Of a stretch of 64,000 nt of DNA, positions 44,285 through 53,849 are shown one piece after another. Position 1 is the first letter of the stretch. The number at the start of each line of letters is the position of its first letter. This stretch comes from Paenibacillus pectinilyticus. GTDB taxonomy: Bacteria > Bacillota > Bacilli > Paenibacillales > NBRC-103111. Where the stretch lies: NCBI RefSeq assembly GCF_001700435.1, contig NZ_LYPC01000022.1, positions 476,087 through 540,086 of the forward strand, in the 5' to 3' direction. The notes beneath the pieces were generated by a model. That model was given only the letters and a program-made list of their open reading frames with translations. It made no database searches and was not told the origin of the DNA. The position numbers and the translations under genes were made by a program.

Positions 44285-45154
44285 CTATTTCAAAAGTTTC
44301 ATCATTTTATTTAAAAAACTCTTGACACCTGTAGAAGGTGTCTCTATTACGCGATAACCTTTGATATAGTTGTCTGTTAGCGACTTTATACTTTTGGTTG
44401 CACCCGAATAAGGAAAGGCAATCGAAAAAGGGATTTGTTTTTTTACGGCTTTCGAAACGACAGGATCATCCTCAACAAAACCAATCGTTGGTATTTGGAT
44501 ATTTAAAAACTGCTTAGCCACTAAAGAAATTTTGTCAGCGGTTTGCTTGCCTTCTTTCGCATCCGTTACGCGATTAATGACTAGCTTAAACGCTACGTCA
44601 TGTCCCATGGAATTCACCATTTTGATAATGGCGTAAGCATCTGTGATAGAAGTCGGCTCTGGCGTAGTAACTACGATAGCTTCTTCAGCCGCGAGAATAA
44701 ACTTCAGTGTTTCCTTGGACAATCCAGCACCTGTATCGAAAATAATAAAATCCGCATACCCATTCAATTGCATAACTTGGTCGGCAAAATAATCTAATTC
44801 TTCCTCAGTAAGTCGTAATAAATCATTAAAACCTGAACCACCCGCTATAAATTCCAAATCATTGGAACCCTTTTGGATGATTTCCCAGATCGTTTTATCT
44901 TTTTTCAATAAATGATAAAGGCTGTACGTTGAGGGTACACCCATTAACACGTCAATATTAGCTAGTCCGATATCCGCATCAAAAACAAGTACCTTATACC
45001 CCAGAGACTGCAGTGATAAAGCAAAGTTCAGTGTAAAATTGGATTTACCCACACCACCTTTTCCACTGGTCACGGTAATAATCCTGGTTGTCTTTGTGCC
45101 TTTATCACTCTGTGTTTGAACCAGATTCCGTAACCCTTCTGCCTGATCCTTCAT
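44285..45154 (-). CDS. flhG: Flagellar number regulator FlhG (YlxH), MinD-like ATPase
   Basis: ParA/MinD-type ATPase that controls flagellar number and placement and stimulates FlhF GTPase through its N-terminus. The 289 aa start with a short activator helix (EGLRNLVQTQ), then the deviant Walker A SGKGGVGKSNF (30-40), FDADIGLANIDVLMG and IIFDTGAGLSKE, and a C-terminal amphipathic, Lys-rich tail. It overlaps flhF by 4 bp, consistent with the known FlhF-FlhG partnership. Confidence 0.95.
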   Translation of the reverse strand: MKDQAEGLRNLVQTQSDKGTKTTRIITVTSGKGGVGKSNFTLNFALSLQSLGYKVLVFDADIGLANIDVLMGVPSTYSLYHLLKKDKTIWEIIQKGSNDLEFIAGGSGFNDLLRLTEEELDYFADQVMQLNGYADFIIFDTGAGLSKETLKFILAAEEAIVVTTPEPTSITDAYAIIKMVNSMGHDVAFKLVINRVTDAKEGKQTADKISLVAKQFLNIQIPTIGFVEDDPVVSKAVKKQIPFSIAFPYSGATKSIKSLTDNYIKGYRVIETPSTGVKSFLNKMMKLLK

Positions 45155-46464
45155 GTTCTAGGCTCCTCCAATAGCAAATCAATGATTTGCCATTCATTCA
45201 TTTCCGCAATATCATCAGGAACACTTTGCCCATTAGTCACATACGAAAGTTTCAGAGAAAACTCATGTACAACATTCAGAATCGCACCGTAGGAGTCCGT
45301 TTCATCCATTTTGGTGAATAAAACTTTATCAAGCTTAAATTTACTGAAATTGTTCGTAATCGCTCTCAAGTCACGATATTTCGTTGTTAAACTCAAGACA
45401 AGTATCGTCTCACTATTTCCTTGGGTTTTAAGCAAAGAGTTTAATTCTGAAACATACATTTCGTTCCGGAAATTCCGCCCTGCCGTATCCATGAAAATAA
45501 TGTCACATTCTGCTAAATTCTGAAAGGCCTTCGTTAAATCCTGCGGGGAAAATACAACTTCAAGCGGTACGTTCAAAATTGTTGCATACGTCTTTAACTG
45601 CTCAATAGCCGCGATCCGATACGTATCTGAGGTAATAAAACCAACTTTACGATGATATTTCAACACTTGTTCTGCTGCTAGTTTGGCAATTGTCGTTGTT
45701 TTACCAACCCCGGTTGGTCCAACAAAATGAACAACTCTTGTCTGTGAAGCAATGTGTTTACTTTGATCTGTTTGAAAAATTTGCCCTAACTTGGAACGCA
45801 CGAGTTGATGCGCAGATTCTTCCGTGACAGGCTCATCAGCCAGTTCAAAATCAGCCATGACCTCATCCATAATTTGTCGAACGAGTGTAGGATTCACTTC
45901 TTGGTCATAAAGACGCTGTTCAAGCTTCTGTAAAGCTTCTGGGAGCTTTCCCTCGTCGGAAACTTGCGTTAATTTCTTCATCATGTCTTTCATTTGTTTA
46001 AGCTCATCCATCAAATGATCATCTTTTACAGTCGCTCTTGAAGATACTTGGACAGATGATTGAACAGATGATTGTGAATAGGCTTGATGTTGCACAGGAT
46101 TCATAATTTTATCAGGTATAGCGCTTACCGCAACCGGCTCACGCTTGATGGTTGGTGCCATAAGGACATCAGGAACTTCTGGAAAATCAGACTGATGAAT
46201 CTCGTTTTTGGCCTGTTGGATCTGACTTACGATTTTGGGCTGAGGCGCCGGTTGTGGTGCGACCCGTTGTGGGGCAGGACTTGGCTTCGAAGTAGCAGCA
46301 TCGATAGCTGCAATGACTTCTATTTTCTTCTTTCCGAACATGCCAAGAAATCCGCCAGTGCGAATTTCCTTCGTATTGAGAATAACAGCATCTTTGCCAA
46401 GATCCGAACGTATTTTCTGCAAAGCGTCTGGCATGGAATCAACGACATATCTTTTTACTCTCAT
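45151..46464 (-). CDS. flhF: Flagellar SRP-like GTPase FlhF
   Basis: SRP-family GTPase needed for proper flagellar placement. The 437 aa comprise a basic N-terminal B domain (1-115, with FGKKKIEV and a Gln/Pro-rich linker), an N domain, and a G domain from about residue 245 with GPTGVGKTTTIAKLA, ITSDTYRIAAIEQL, MDTAGRNF and FTKMDETDSYG. It overlaps flhA and flhG by 4 bp on each side. Confidence 0.96.
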   Translation of the reverse strand: MRVKRYVVDSMPDALQKIRSDLGKDAVILNTKEIRTGGFLGMFGKKKIEVIAAIDAATSKPSPAPQRVAPQPAPQPKIVSQIQQAKNEIHQSDFPEVPDVLMAPTIKREPVAVSAIPDKIMNPVQHQAYSQSSVQSSVQVSSRATVKDDHLMDELKQMKDMMKKLTQVSDEGKLPEALQKLEQRLYDQEVNPTLVRQIMDEVMADFELADEPVTEESAHQLVRSKLGQIFQTDQSKHIASQTRVVHFVGPTGVGKTTTIAKLAAEQVLKYHRKVGFITSDTYRIAAIEQLKTYATILNVPLEVVFSPQDLTKAFQNLAECDIIFMDTAGRNFRNEMYVSELNSLLKTQGNSETILVLSLTTKYRDLRAITNNFSKFKLDKVLFTKMDETDSYGAILNVVHEFSLKLSYVTNGQSVPDDIAEMNEWQIIDLLLEEPRT

Positions 46465-48494
46465 AAATTGACTACCCCCATGCTTTGGATTTCAACGCTT
46501 GGCTCTAATTCACTGTAAGAAAGAACCGGTATATCTTGTAGTGTGCGCTCTAAAAGTTGTCTAACATACATACGTATCGTTGGAGAAGTTAAGATAACTG
46601 GCTGTTGACCTGATTGAATTAATTTCGTTATTTGTTCAGAGACACGATGATAAATAATTTGTGAGGAAGATGGATCTAAGGCCAAGTAACTGCCTTGATC
46701 AGATTGTTGCACAGAGTCAGCAATTTTCTTCTCAACGGATGGGCCAACCGTAATAACTTTTAACGAATCGCCGATGGAAGTAAACTGCTGTGTAATCTGA
46801 CGAGATAAGGATTGTCTCACATACTCGGTCAGGATCTCAGGATCTTTGGTGTATGTTCCATAGTCTGCAAGCGTTTCAAGAATAGTAACCAAATCTCGAA
46901 CCGATATTTTCTCGCGAAGCAGCTTGGACAATACTTTCTGAATATCCCCAATAGATAATACAGATGGGATCAAGTCGTCCACAAGAGCTGGGTAAGCTTC
47001 TCTAACATTTTCGATCAGAGCTTTCGTTTCTTGACGACCCAGCAGTTCATGAATATGTTTCTTAATGATTTCAGTTAAGTGTGTCGCTACAACGGAAGGT
47101 GGATCCACCACCGTATAACCCGATAGCTCTGCTCTCTCTTTGTTCATTTCATCGATCCAAATGGCAGGTAAGCCGAATGCTGGCTCCGTCGTTTCAATTC
47201 CTGAAATAGAGTCATCATCAATACCTGGGCTCATAGCGAGATAGTGATTAAGAAGTAGTTCGCCGCGGGCAACGGTGTTGCCTTTAATTTTGATGATATA
47301 CTCATTAGGTCTTAGTTGGATATTGTCACGGATGCGAATAACAGGTACCACAACTCCAAGCTCTAACGCACACTGGCGACGAATTAAAATAATCCGGTCT
47401 AATAAATCTCCGCCCTGCTGCGTATCAGCAAGAGGAATAAGTCCATATCCAAACTCAAATTCAATCGGATCCACTTGCAATAAGGAAATGACACTTTCAG
47501 GACTCCGTACTTCTTCAATTTGCTTTTCTTCAACCAATTGCTCTTCTTTGATAGCTTGATGATCCAAATTCTTTTGCATTTTGAAGGCAGCGAATATGAG
47601 CAGTCCCGCAATAGGAAATGTTGTGAACCAATGAATAGGTGTGAAAATACCCAGGACAACAAGTGTTCCTGCTACAATGTACAATAACTTTGGTTGGGCA
47701 GTTAATTGGCGCGTAATATCGTGACCTAGGTTACCCTCAGACGAAGCTCGCGTTACAATAATACCCGCAGCGGTTGAAATTAAAAGCGCCGGAATTTGAC
47801 TGACCAAGCCGTCACCGATCGTAAGGATCGAGAAGGTTTGAAGTGCTTCTTGAAAGGACATGTGTTTCATCGTCATCCCGATAATAAAACCACCGATGAG
47901 ATTAATAACGAGAATAATGATCCCTGCAATCGCATCTCCTTTTACAAACTTACTGGCACCATCCATCGCACCATAGAAATCAGCCTCACGTTCAATCTTC
48001 TGCCTACGTTCTCTCGCCTGCACCTCATTAATCAAACCAGCATTCAAATCAGCATCGATACTCATTTGTTTTCCTGGCATCGCATCTAGTGTAAATCTAG
48101 CTGCTACCTCGGCCACGCGCTCAGAACCTTTGGTAATAACGATAAATTGTACTAAGACAAGGATGAGAAACACGACGAATCCCACGACGATATTGCCTTG
48201 AGCTACGAATGAACCAAAAGTTTTGACCACGTCGCCTGCTTCTGCGTGAGACAAAATGTTACGCGTAGTGGAAACGTTTAATGCTAATCGAAATAAGGTT
48301 GTAATCAACAATAAGGAAGGAAAGATCGAAAATTGAAGTGCTTCTTGCGTGTTCATCGCGACCAAAATAATCATCAAGGCAATAGATATATTGATAATTA
48401 GTAAAAAATCCAGCATAGGGATCGGAACCGGTACAATCATCATCAACACGATGCCTATAATACCAACTAGAACTAATAAATCTTTGATTTTCAT
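46461..48494 (-). CDS. flhA: Flagellar type III export gate protein FlhA
   Basis: Major export-gate subunit forming the nonameric cytoplasmic ring that docks chaperone-substrate complexes. The 677 aa comprise about eight N-terminal membrane segments (1-310) with the FHIPEP-type loop RFTLDAMPGKQMSIDADLN, then the cytoplasmic domain (about 330-677, DPIEFEFGYGLIPLAD). It overlaps flhF by 4 bp and begins 21 bases after flhB. Confidence 0.97.
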   Translation of the reverse strand: MKIKDLLVLVGIIGIVLMMIVPVPIPMLDFLLIINISIALMIILVAMNTQEALQFSIFPSLLLITTLFRLALNVSTTRNILSHAEAGDVVKTFGSFVAQGNIVVGFVVFLILVLVQFIVITKGSERVAEVAARFTLDAMPGKQMSIDADLNAGLINEVQARERRQKIEREADFYGAMDGASKFVKGDAIAGIIILVINLIGGFIIGMTMKHMSFQEALQTFSILTIGDGLVSQIPALLISTAAGIIVTRASSEGNLGHDITRQLTAQPKLLYIVAGTLVVLGIFTPIHWFTTFPIAGLLIFAAFKMQKNLDHQAIKEEQLVEEKQIEEVRSPESVISLLQVDPIEFEFGYGLIPLADTQQGGDLLDRIILIRRQCALELGVVVPVIRIRDNIQLRPNEYIIKIKGNTVARGELLLNHYLAMSPGIDDDSISGIETTEPAFGLPAIWIDEMNKERAELSGYTVVDPPSVVATHLTEIIKKHIHELLGRQETKALIENVREAYPALVDDLIPSVLSIGDIQKVLSKLLREKISVRDLVTILETLADYGTYTKDPEILTEYVRQSLSRQITQQFTSIGDSLKVITVGPSVEKKIADSVQQSDQGSYLALDPSSSQIIYHRVSEQITKLIQSGQQPVILTSPTIRMYVRQLLERTLQDIPVLSYSELEPSVEIQSMGVVNL

Positions 48495-48515
48495 CAGATT
48501 GCACCTCCCTTGAGC

Positions 48516-49610
48516 TTATTTCGTCTTACCCTTGATTTTGTATACATACGCTAGTACCTCTGCAACAGCCTGGAACAGTTCTGCTGGAATCGCTTCCCCA
48601 ATTTCAACCTGTGCAAAGATCGCTCGAGCAAGCGGCTTATTTTCCATCGTCATAATGTTATTTTGTTTGGCTACCTCTTTAATTTTCAAAGCCATGTAGT
48701 CCGCACCTTTAGCAATTACAGTTGGAGCTTGCATATTAATGGAATCATACTTAAGTGCAACCGCGAAATGGGTTGGGTTAGTAATAATGACATCAGCCTT
48801 TGGTACTTCTTGCATCATGCGCTGCATAGCCATTTGGCGCTGTTTGGCACGGATCTTCCCTTTGATGAGAGGATCGCCTTCACTTTTCTTATACTCATCT
48901 TTAATGTCCTGTTTGGACATCTTGAGACTCTTCTCATATTCATACTTCTGATAAATATAATCGAAAATGGCAAGAACAATTAAAATTGCCCCTATTTTAA
49001 TTCCTAAGCTCAAAGTAACCGAAGCTATGAAGGAGAATGTACTTTCAAGGGGCGTATGACCCAAACCTAGAAGTCTTGCCTTTTCCCCCATTAAAGTTGT
49101 ATACACGGCATAGCCGATAATTAGCATTTTTAATGTAGATTTTAGAAAGTCCATTACGGTTCGCAAAGAAAAAATGCGTTTAAAACCGCTAATCGGATTG
49201 ATTTTGTCGAATTTCATCATTAATGGATCACCGATAAACATGAAACCAATTTGTGCGTAATTGGCGATAAAAGCAATTAGTACAACTAGAATGAAAATCG
49301 GTGCCATAATCATCAAACCTTGTTTACCTAGATCCATGAAAAGCACTTGCACATTCCCTGCGGTTATATCCATCCCCAGTTGATTCTCATAGACATTACG
49401 AAAAATGTTAATTATTTTTTCTTTCATATACGATCCAAACATCACAAAAGCCAGGAATGAAAAAAGCAAAATGGAAGCCGCGGGCAAGTCCATACTTTTT
49501 GCAACTTGACCCTTTTTTCTGGCATCCTGTCTCTTTTTCGTAGTAGCAGACTCCGTTTTTTCCCCAGCAAACCATTGTAAATCTAGCTGTAAACGAAGTT
49601 GATGGGACAC
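48516..49610 (-). CDS. flhB: Flagellar export switch protein FlhB
   Basis: Switches the export apparatus from rod/hook to filament substrates. The 364 aa have four membrane helices (about 40-210) and a cytoplasmic domain with the autocleavage site NPTHFAVAL (near residue 277). The GTG start has AGGAGGAA upstream. The N-terminal QLDLQWFAGEKTESAT is typical of FlhB from Bacillales. Confidence 0.97.
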   Translation of the reverse strand: MSHQLRLQLDLQWFAGEKTESATTKKRQDARKKGQVAKSMDLPAASILLFSFLAFVMFGSYMKEKIINIFRNVYENQLGMDITAGNVQVLFMDLGKQGLMIMAPIFILVVLIAFIANYAQIGFMFIGDPLMMKFDKINPISGFKRIFSLRTVMDFLKSTLKMLIIGYAVYTTLMGEKARLLGLGHTPLESTFSFIASVTLSLGIKIGAILIVLAIFDYIYQKYEYEKSLKMSKQDIKDEYKKSEGDPLIKGKIRAKQRQMAMQRMMQEVPKADVIITNPTHFAVALKYDSINMQAPTVIAKGADYMALKIKEVAKQNNIMTMENKPLARAIFAQVEIGEAIPAELFQAVAEVLAYVYKIKGKTK

Positions 49611-49624
49611 GGTCTTCCTCCTAC

Positions 49625-50431
49625 TTAAGGTGATGATTGCTGTGTACCACTTATGATCTGGAGCATCTTCTCCATGTAATCGAAAATAGTACTGAACAAT
49701 TGTTGAAATTGTGAAACTAACTCAGGAAAAACAATCACGAGCAGAAAAAATCCTAATATCATTTTCAATGGTGCACCGATGACGAAAATATTGAATTGCG
49801 GAGCGACCCTGGTCAGGAGTCCTAGACCTAAATCCGTGAGAAACAAGGCTGCAACAATCGGAGCTGCCAATTGGAATGACAGATAAAACATTTTGGATAG
49901 AGATTGAAATAAAAAATCAGAGATTTGACCATCGTAAATGCGGTTAAAAAGCTGGTTATCAATCGGCACCCATTGGTAACTGTCAATGATGGCTCGGATC
50001 AAATAATGATGCCCATCAAATGATAGAAACAGCAATATGGCAATCATGTACTTCAAATTACCTAACATCGGTGTTGATGTACCAGATAAAGGGTCGATCA
50101 CACTTGCCATACTGAATCCAATTTGCATATCCATGAAGGAACCGGCTGTTTGAACCACCGTAAAAAACAAGTAAGCAAGAAACCCGAGCAGCACACCGAT
50201 TAACATTTCACGCATGATCAATAGCACATATATGCCATCAATTGGCATTGTTTTATCAATACCAATCGTAGAAAAAATAATCAATGAAATAAATACTGAG
50301 AGTCCCACTTTAAACATCATCGGAACATTTCTCGAAGAAAGTATAGGTACCACGACAAAAAATGATGTAATTCGACAAAAGATAAGCAGAAAAATAGGAA
50401 TCGCTTGAATAATGGCTACCATGTCATTCAC
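49625..50431 (-). CDS. fliR: Flagellar export gate protein FliR
   Basis: 268-aa membrane protein with about six hydrophobic segments, part of the FliPQR export channel. Landmarks include ITSFFVVVPILSSRNVP, GFSMASVIDPLSGTSTPMLG and a C-terminal APQFNIFVIGAPLKMILGF. It lies between fliQ and flhB with short spacers. Confidence 0.95.
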   Translation of the reverse strand: MNDMVAIIQAIPIFLLIFCRITSFFVVVPILSSRNVPMMFKVGLSVFISLIIFSTIGIDKTMPIDGIYVLLIMREMLIGVLLGFLAYLFFTVVQTAGSFMDMQIGFSMASVIDPLSGTSTPMLGNLKYMIAILLFLSFDGHHYLIRAIIDSYQWVPIDNQLFNRIYDGQISDFLFQSLSKMFYLSFQLAAPIVAALFLTDLGLGLLTRVAPQFNIFVIGAPLKMILGFFLLVIVFPELVSQFQQLFSTIFDYMEKMLQIISGTQQSSP

Positions 50432-50434
50432 AAC

Positions 50435-50704
50435 CTATCCAACGAATTTGTAAAGATTGTTGAGTAGATTGAAAGTAAAATCAACCAAGGTATTCATAAT
50501 CCAAGGTCCAAAGATCAGAATGGAAAGTAATACAGCAACAATTTTGGGAACAAAAGCAAGTGTCTGCTCTTGAATTTGCGTTGTCGCTTGAAAAATACTA
50601 ATGGCTAGACCGACGATTAAACCAATAAGTAACATTGGCGCACTAGCTTTAAGAACGGTATACACGGCTTCGCCTGCAATTCGAATAACAAATTCCGACC
50701 CCAT
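50435..50704 (-). CDS. fliQ: Flagellar export gate protein FliQ
   Basis: 89-aa protein with two membrane helices, subunit of the FliPQR channel. Typical segments are LKASAPMLLIGLIVGLAISIFQ and TQIQEQTLAFVPKI. It ends 3 bases before the fliR start. Confidence 0.96.
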   Translation of the reverse strand: MGSEFVIRIAGEAVYTVLKASAPMLLIGLIVGLAISIFQATTQIQEQTLAFVPKIVAVLLSILIFGPWIMNTLVDFTFNLLNNLYKFVG

Positions 50705-50730
50705 CTAGGTCACCTCCGATATCATGGTAA

Positions 50731-51507
50731 TTAACCGTAGCTTAACAGTAACGATCTCACCACAAGATACCAACCATCAACCAGGATGAAAAGTAGGATT
50801 TTAAATGGAAGTGAAATCATCACGGGCGGTAGCATCATCATCCCCATGGCCATTAAGGTACTAGACACGACCATGTCTATGACCAGAAAAGGGATAAAGA
50901 TCATAAACCCCATCTGAAAGGCTGATTTTAATTCACTAATCGCATAAGCTGGCACTAATGAGGTGATTGGTATATCCTCAACCCCTGTAGGTGCTTTTGC
51001 TTTGGAATAGTCTAGGAATAGTTTCAAATCTTTCTGACGTGTATGTTTAAACATAAACTTCTTCATAGGAATCGAAGCAGTCTGAAAGGCTTGTGTTTGA
51101 TTAATTTCACCTTTTAAATAGGGTTGAAGTGCTGTTGAATTAACTTCTCCTAAAGTTGGAGACATGATAAAAAAGGTTAAAAACAGAGCGAGTCCGATTA
51201 GAACCTGATTGGGTGGCATTTGTTGAGTTCCTAATGACGTTCGAACAAAACCCAGCACAATAACAATTCTTGTGAAACTCGTCATTAATATTAGAAAAGA
51301 AGGCGCTAAACTAAGCACAGTCAATAACAGTAAAAGAGTGACTGTATTCGTAGAGGAACCCCCCGCTGCAGAGCTCGTTCCAATGTTAACATTTAAACCA
51401 GGAATGGGATTCGTAACATCCGTTCCCGCAGCAGAAGCTGTTAAAGATAACAGAAATACAGAAATGACAACCATCAGGATGACACTGATTAGATTCTTTC
51501 TTTTCAT
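50731..51507 (-). CDS. fliP: Flagellar export gate protein FliP
   Basis: 258-aa core channel subunit. A cleavable-type signal sequence (residues 1-27, LLSLTASAAG) is followed by four membrane helices. Conserved stretches are VLSLAPSFLILMTSFTRIVIVL, LRTSLGTQQMPPNQ-like VRTSLGTQQMPPNQVL and a C-terminal PPVMISLPFKILLFILVDGW. It overlaps fliO by 4 bp. Confidence 0.96.
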   Translation of the reverse strand: MKRKNLISVILMVVISVFLLSLTASAAGTDVTNPIPGLNVNIGTSSAAGGSSTNTVTLLLLLTVLSLAPSFLILMTSFTRIVIVLGFVRTSLGTQQMPPNQVLIGLALFLTFFIMSPTLGEVNSTALQPYLKGEINQTQAFQTASIPMKKFMFKHTRQKDLKLFLDYSKAKAPTGVEDIPITSLVPAYAISELKSAFQMGFMIFIPFLVIDMVVSSTLMAMGMMMLPPVMISLPFKILLFILVDGWYLVVRSLLLSYG

Positions 51508-52136
51508 TCTTCATTCAACCGATCTGTTTGTTTTTGATCTGACAGCCATTCTTCTACGTTTTTATTACGATCTGTTACACGTTTCAACTTATCATGAAAA
51601 ACTTGTTGGAATGAGGAGGTAAGTTCAACTTCTTCCTCCACCTCCACTTTTCTTGTTGGTAACTTGTTGATCCATTTTCCTATGGCCCCGAATCCCATCC
51701 TATCATCCTGTGAGGATTGAAGGATCTCCGAAATATAAGCTACTTCATCGGCGTCCATGATTTTATCCAGTAATTGAATATTTTCACCAACGCCAACAAC
51801 GAAGAGCGAATGACCAATTTCAACAATTTGTATCGATTTATTCTGACCAAGGGGAACTCCTCCTAAAGAACGAATCGAGTTCCCGAACATGGTGCCTTTA
51901 TTTTTCTTTGATATATACCTCATGAGGATATAAAAGAGAATGATAATAAATAAGAGAACGCCTATTACCTTGATGACCATAAAAAACGAACTCATGGAGT
52001 CCATAGTATCCGGGTAATCCGAAATCGGCATATCCGGAGATGGTGTTGCTTCCGCAAATGCGACGTGACTTGTAAGTAACATAGTGAATAAACTAATTAT
52101 TGCTAAGTATATGGTATTCGATTGACGTCTTGTCAT
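51504..52136 (-). CDS. fliO: Flagellar biosynthesis protein FliO (FliZ of Bacillus)
   Basis: Accessory protein that helps FliP ring formation. The 210 aa start with a signal sequence (about 9-29), then a membrane helix (about 52-75, VIGVLLFIIILFYILMRYIS), a small beta-rich FliO domain with LGQNKSIQIVEIGHSLFVVGVGENI, and an acidic C-terminal tail. B. subtilis calls this gene fliZ; it lies between cheY and fliP as here. Confidence 0.9.
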   Translation of the reverse strand: MTRRQSNTIYLAIISLFTMLLTSHVAFAEATPSPDMPISDYPDTMDSMSSFFMVIKVIGVLLFIIILFYILMRYISKKNKGTMFGNSIRSLGGVPLGQNKSIQIVEIGHSLFVVGVGENIQLLDKIMDADEVAYISEILQSSQDDRMGFGAIGKWINKLPTRKVEVEEEVELTSSFQQVFHDKLKRVTDRNKNVEEWLSDQKQTDRLNEE

Positions 52137-52184
52137 AGGAACAACCCTTTCGGTTTATGTAAGACTCAACCGAATTCGTACGGT

Positions 52185-52547
52185 TTAACCTAGAGTCTTT
52201 TTGATAGCTTCGATAACGCGGTCAGCTTGGAATGGTTTGACAATGAAGTCTTTCGCGCCAGCCTGAATAGCATCAATAACCATGGCTTGTTGTCCCATCG
52301 CAGAACACATAATGACTTTAGCATTCGGCTCAATTTTCTTGATTTCTTTCAGAGCTTGAATCCCATCCATTTCAGGCATTGTGATATCCATCGTAATTAG
52401 ATCAGGCTTCAACTCTTTATATTTTTCGATCGCTTGTGCGCCATCATTCGCTTCGCCACAAACTTCATACCCATTTTTTGATAAAATATCACGAATCATC
52501 ATTCTCATAAAAGCTGCATCATCCACAATTAGAATACGGTTAGCCAT
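52185..52547 (-). CDS. cheY: Chemotaxis response regulator CheY
   Basis: Single-domain receiver whose phosphorylated form binds FliM/FliY at the switch. The 120 aa include D9/D10 (IVDDAAFMR), phospho-acceptor D54 (TMDITMPEMDG), CSAMGQ and the conserved Lys in FIVKPF. It lies between fliY and fliO. Confidence 0.97.
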   Translation of the reverse strand: MANRILIVDDAAFMRMMIRDILSKNGYEVCGEANDGAQAIEKYKELKPDLITMDITMPEMDGIQALKEIKKIEPNAKVIMCSAMGQQAMVIDAIQAGAKDFIVKPFQADRVIEAIKKTLG

Positions 52548-52571
52548 TGAAAATATCCCCCTAAAATTAAA

Positions 52572-53849
52572 TTATTGTATTTTTTGAATTCGTTCCCATT
52601 GGTTCACAATGTCAGTAACACGAACCCCAAAATTTTCATCGATGACCACAACTTCACCCTTGGCAATCAACTTGTTATTGACCAAAATATCCACCGGTTC
52701 ACCAGCAAGCTTGTCCAATTCGATAATAGAACCTTGTGATAACTCTAAGATGTCCTTAATCACCTTATTCGTTCTACCCAACTCTACAGTTACCTTAAGA
52801 GGAATGTCGAGTAGTAAATTTAAGTTCGTATCATCTGCTTGTGCGAAACCACCTGAATTTAAATTACCAAACTGTACCGGTTGTACATTCACATTCCGAT
52901 TGGGTATCCCACCATACGCTGCTGGAGGTTGTTGATACATCGGCTGCCCAGGTGGATACAGCGGTTGTGGTTGCTGTGGCGGATACATCGGCTGTCCCAT
53001 TGGGGGCTGCTGATACATCGGCTGTTCATATACCGGTTGTTGATAAACAGGTTGCTCGTAGACAGGTGCTGGTTGTGATTTAGGAGTTTCTTGCACTGGT
53101 GGAGCTGCAGCTACTGTTGGTGCTTGAGCAGCTGGTGCAGCTTCCATAGCCGAGTCAGTTTCACCACCACCCATTAGAATCGATACCATTTCTTTGGCAA
53201 AAGGAACAGGTAATAACTGCATGATATTGGAATCAATCAGATCGCCAATGGCAAGTCGGAACGATATCTTTATAAATACGTCCTCATCAGGCAGTTTTCC
53301 TTCTCCTTTCGACAAATTTAATATGTCGATTCCTGGTGGAGAGATATTGACAAATCGATTAAAGATGGTAGACATGGATGTTGCTGATGAACCCATCATC
53401 TGATTCATCGCTTCTTGCACGGCACTAATATGGATTTCACTTAGGGTTTCATCCCCGCCAGTGCCATCTCCACCCATCATCAGGTCAGCAATGACCTGCG
53501 CATCACGCGTTTGAATGACGAGCAAATTGATGCCGTGAAAGCCGTCTACATAGTTGACATGTACGGCGACATGTGGTCTTGGAAACTGCGCTTCCAATTC
53601 TTCTTTCCCAATGACAGAAACCTTAGGTGTCGTAATATCGACTTTCTTCCCGAGAAGCGTCGACAACGCCGTCGCCGCGCTTCCAAACGTAATATTACCA
53701 ATTTCCCCAAGCGCATCCTGTTCGAGCGGGGATAAAAAATCTTCAACTTGCGGAGGCCCTTGAAAAGAAGAGGCTGAGCTTTCTTCAGATGATTGTCTCA
53801 ATAAAGCATCGATCTCTTCCTGCGACAAATAATCTCTGTTATTCATCAT
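52572..53849 (-). CDS. fliY: Flagellar switch protein FliY (CheC-like phosphatase plus FliN domain)
   Basis: C-ring protein combining CheY-P phosphatase and FliN functions. The 425 aa start with a CheY-binding peptide (YLSQEEIDALL), then two phosphatase motifs (DALGEIGN and ISAVQEAMN), a Pro/Gln/Tyr repeat linker (about 261-308), and a C-terminal SPOA/FliN domain (LLDIPLKVTVELGRTNK...). The start is ATG at 53849, nine bases after AAGGAG; an upstream in-frame ATG lies over the SD. It overlaps fliM by 11 bp. Confidence 0.95.
   Translation of the reverse strand: MMNNRDYLSQEEIDALLRQSSEESSASSFQGPPQVEDFLSPLEQDALGEIGNITFGSAATALSTLLGKKVDITTPKVSVIGKEELEAQFPRPHVAVHVNYVDGFHGINLLVIQTRDAQVIADLMMGGDGTGGDETLSEIHISAVQEAMNQMMGSSATSMSTIFNRFVNISPPGIDILNLSKGEGKLPDEDVFIKISFRLAIGDLIDSNIMQLLPVPFAKEMVSILMGGGETDSAMEAAPAAQAPTVAAAPPVQETPKSQPAPVYEQPVYQQPVYEQPMYQQPPMGQPMYPPQQPQPLYPPGQPMYQQPPAAYGGIPNRNVNVQPVQFGNLNSGGFAQADDTNLNLLLDIPLKVTVELGRTNKVIKDILELSQGSIIELDKLAGEPVDILVNNKLIAKGEVVVIDENFGVRVTDIVNQWERIQKIQ
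52925..53066 (-). repeat. Tyr-Pro-Gln repeat region inside fliY
   Basis: About twelve imperfect short units of the YxQP/MYxxP type (e.g. YEQPVYQQPVYEQP) encode a flexible linker of about 48 residues between the phosphatase and FliN domains. Confidence 0.8.
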
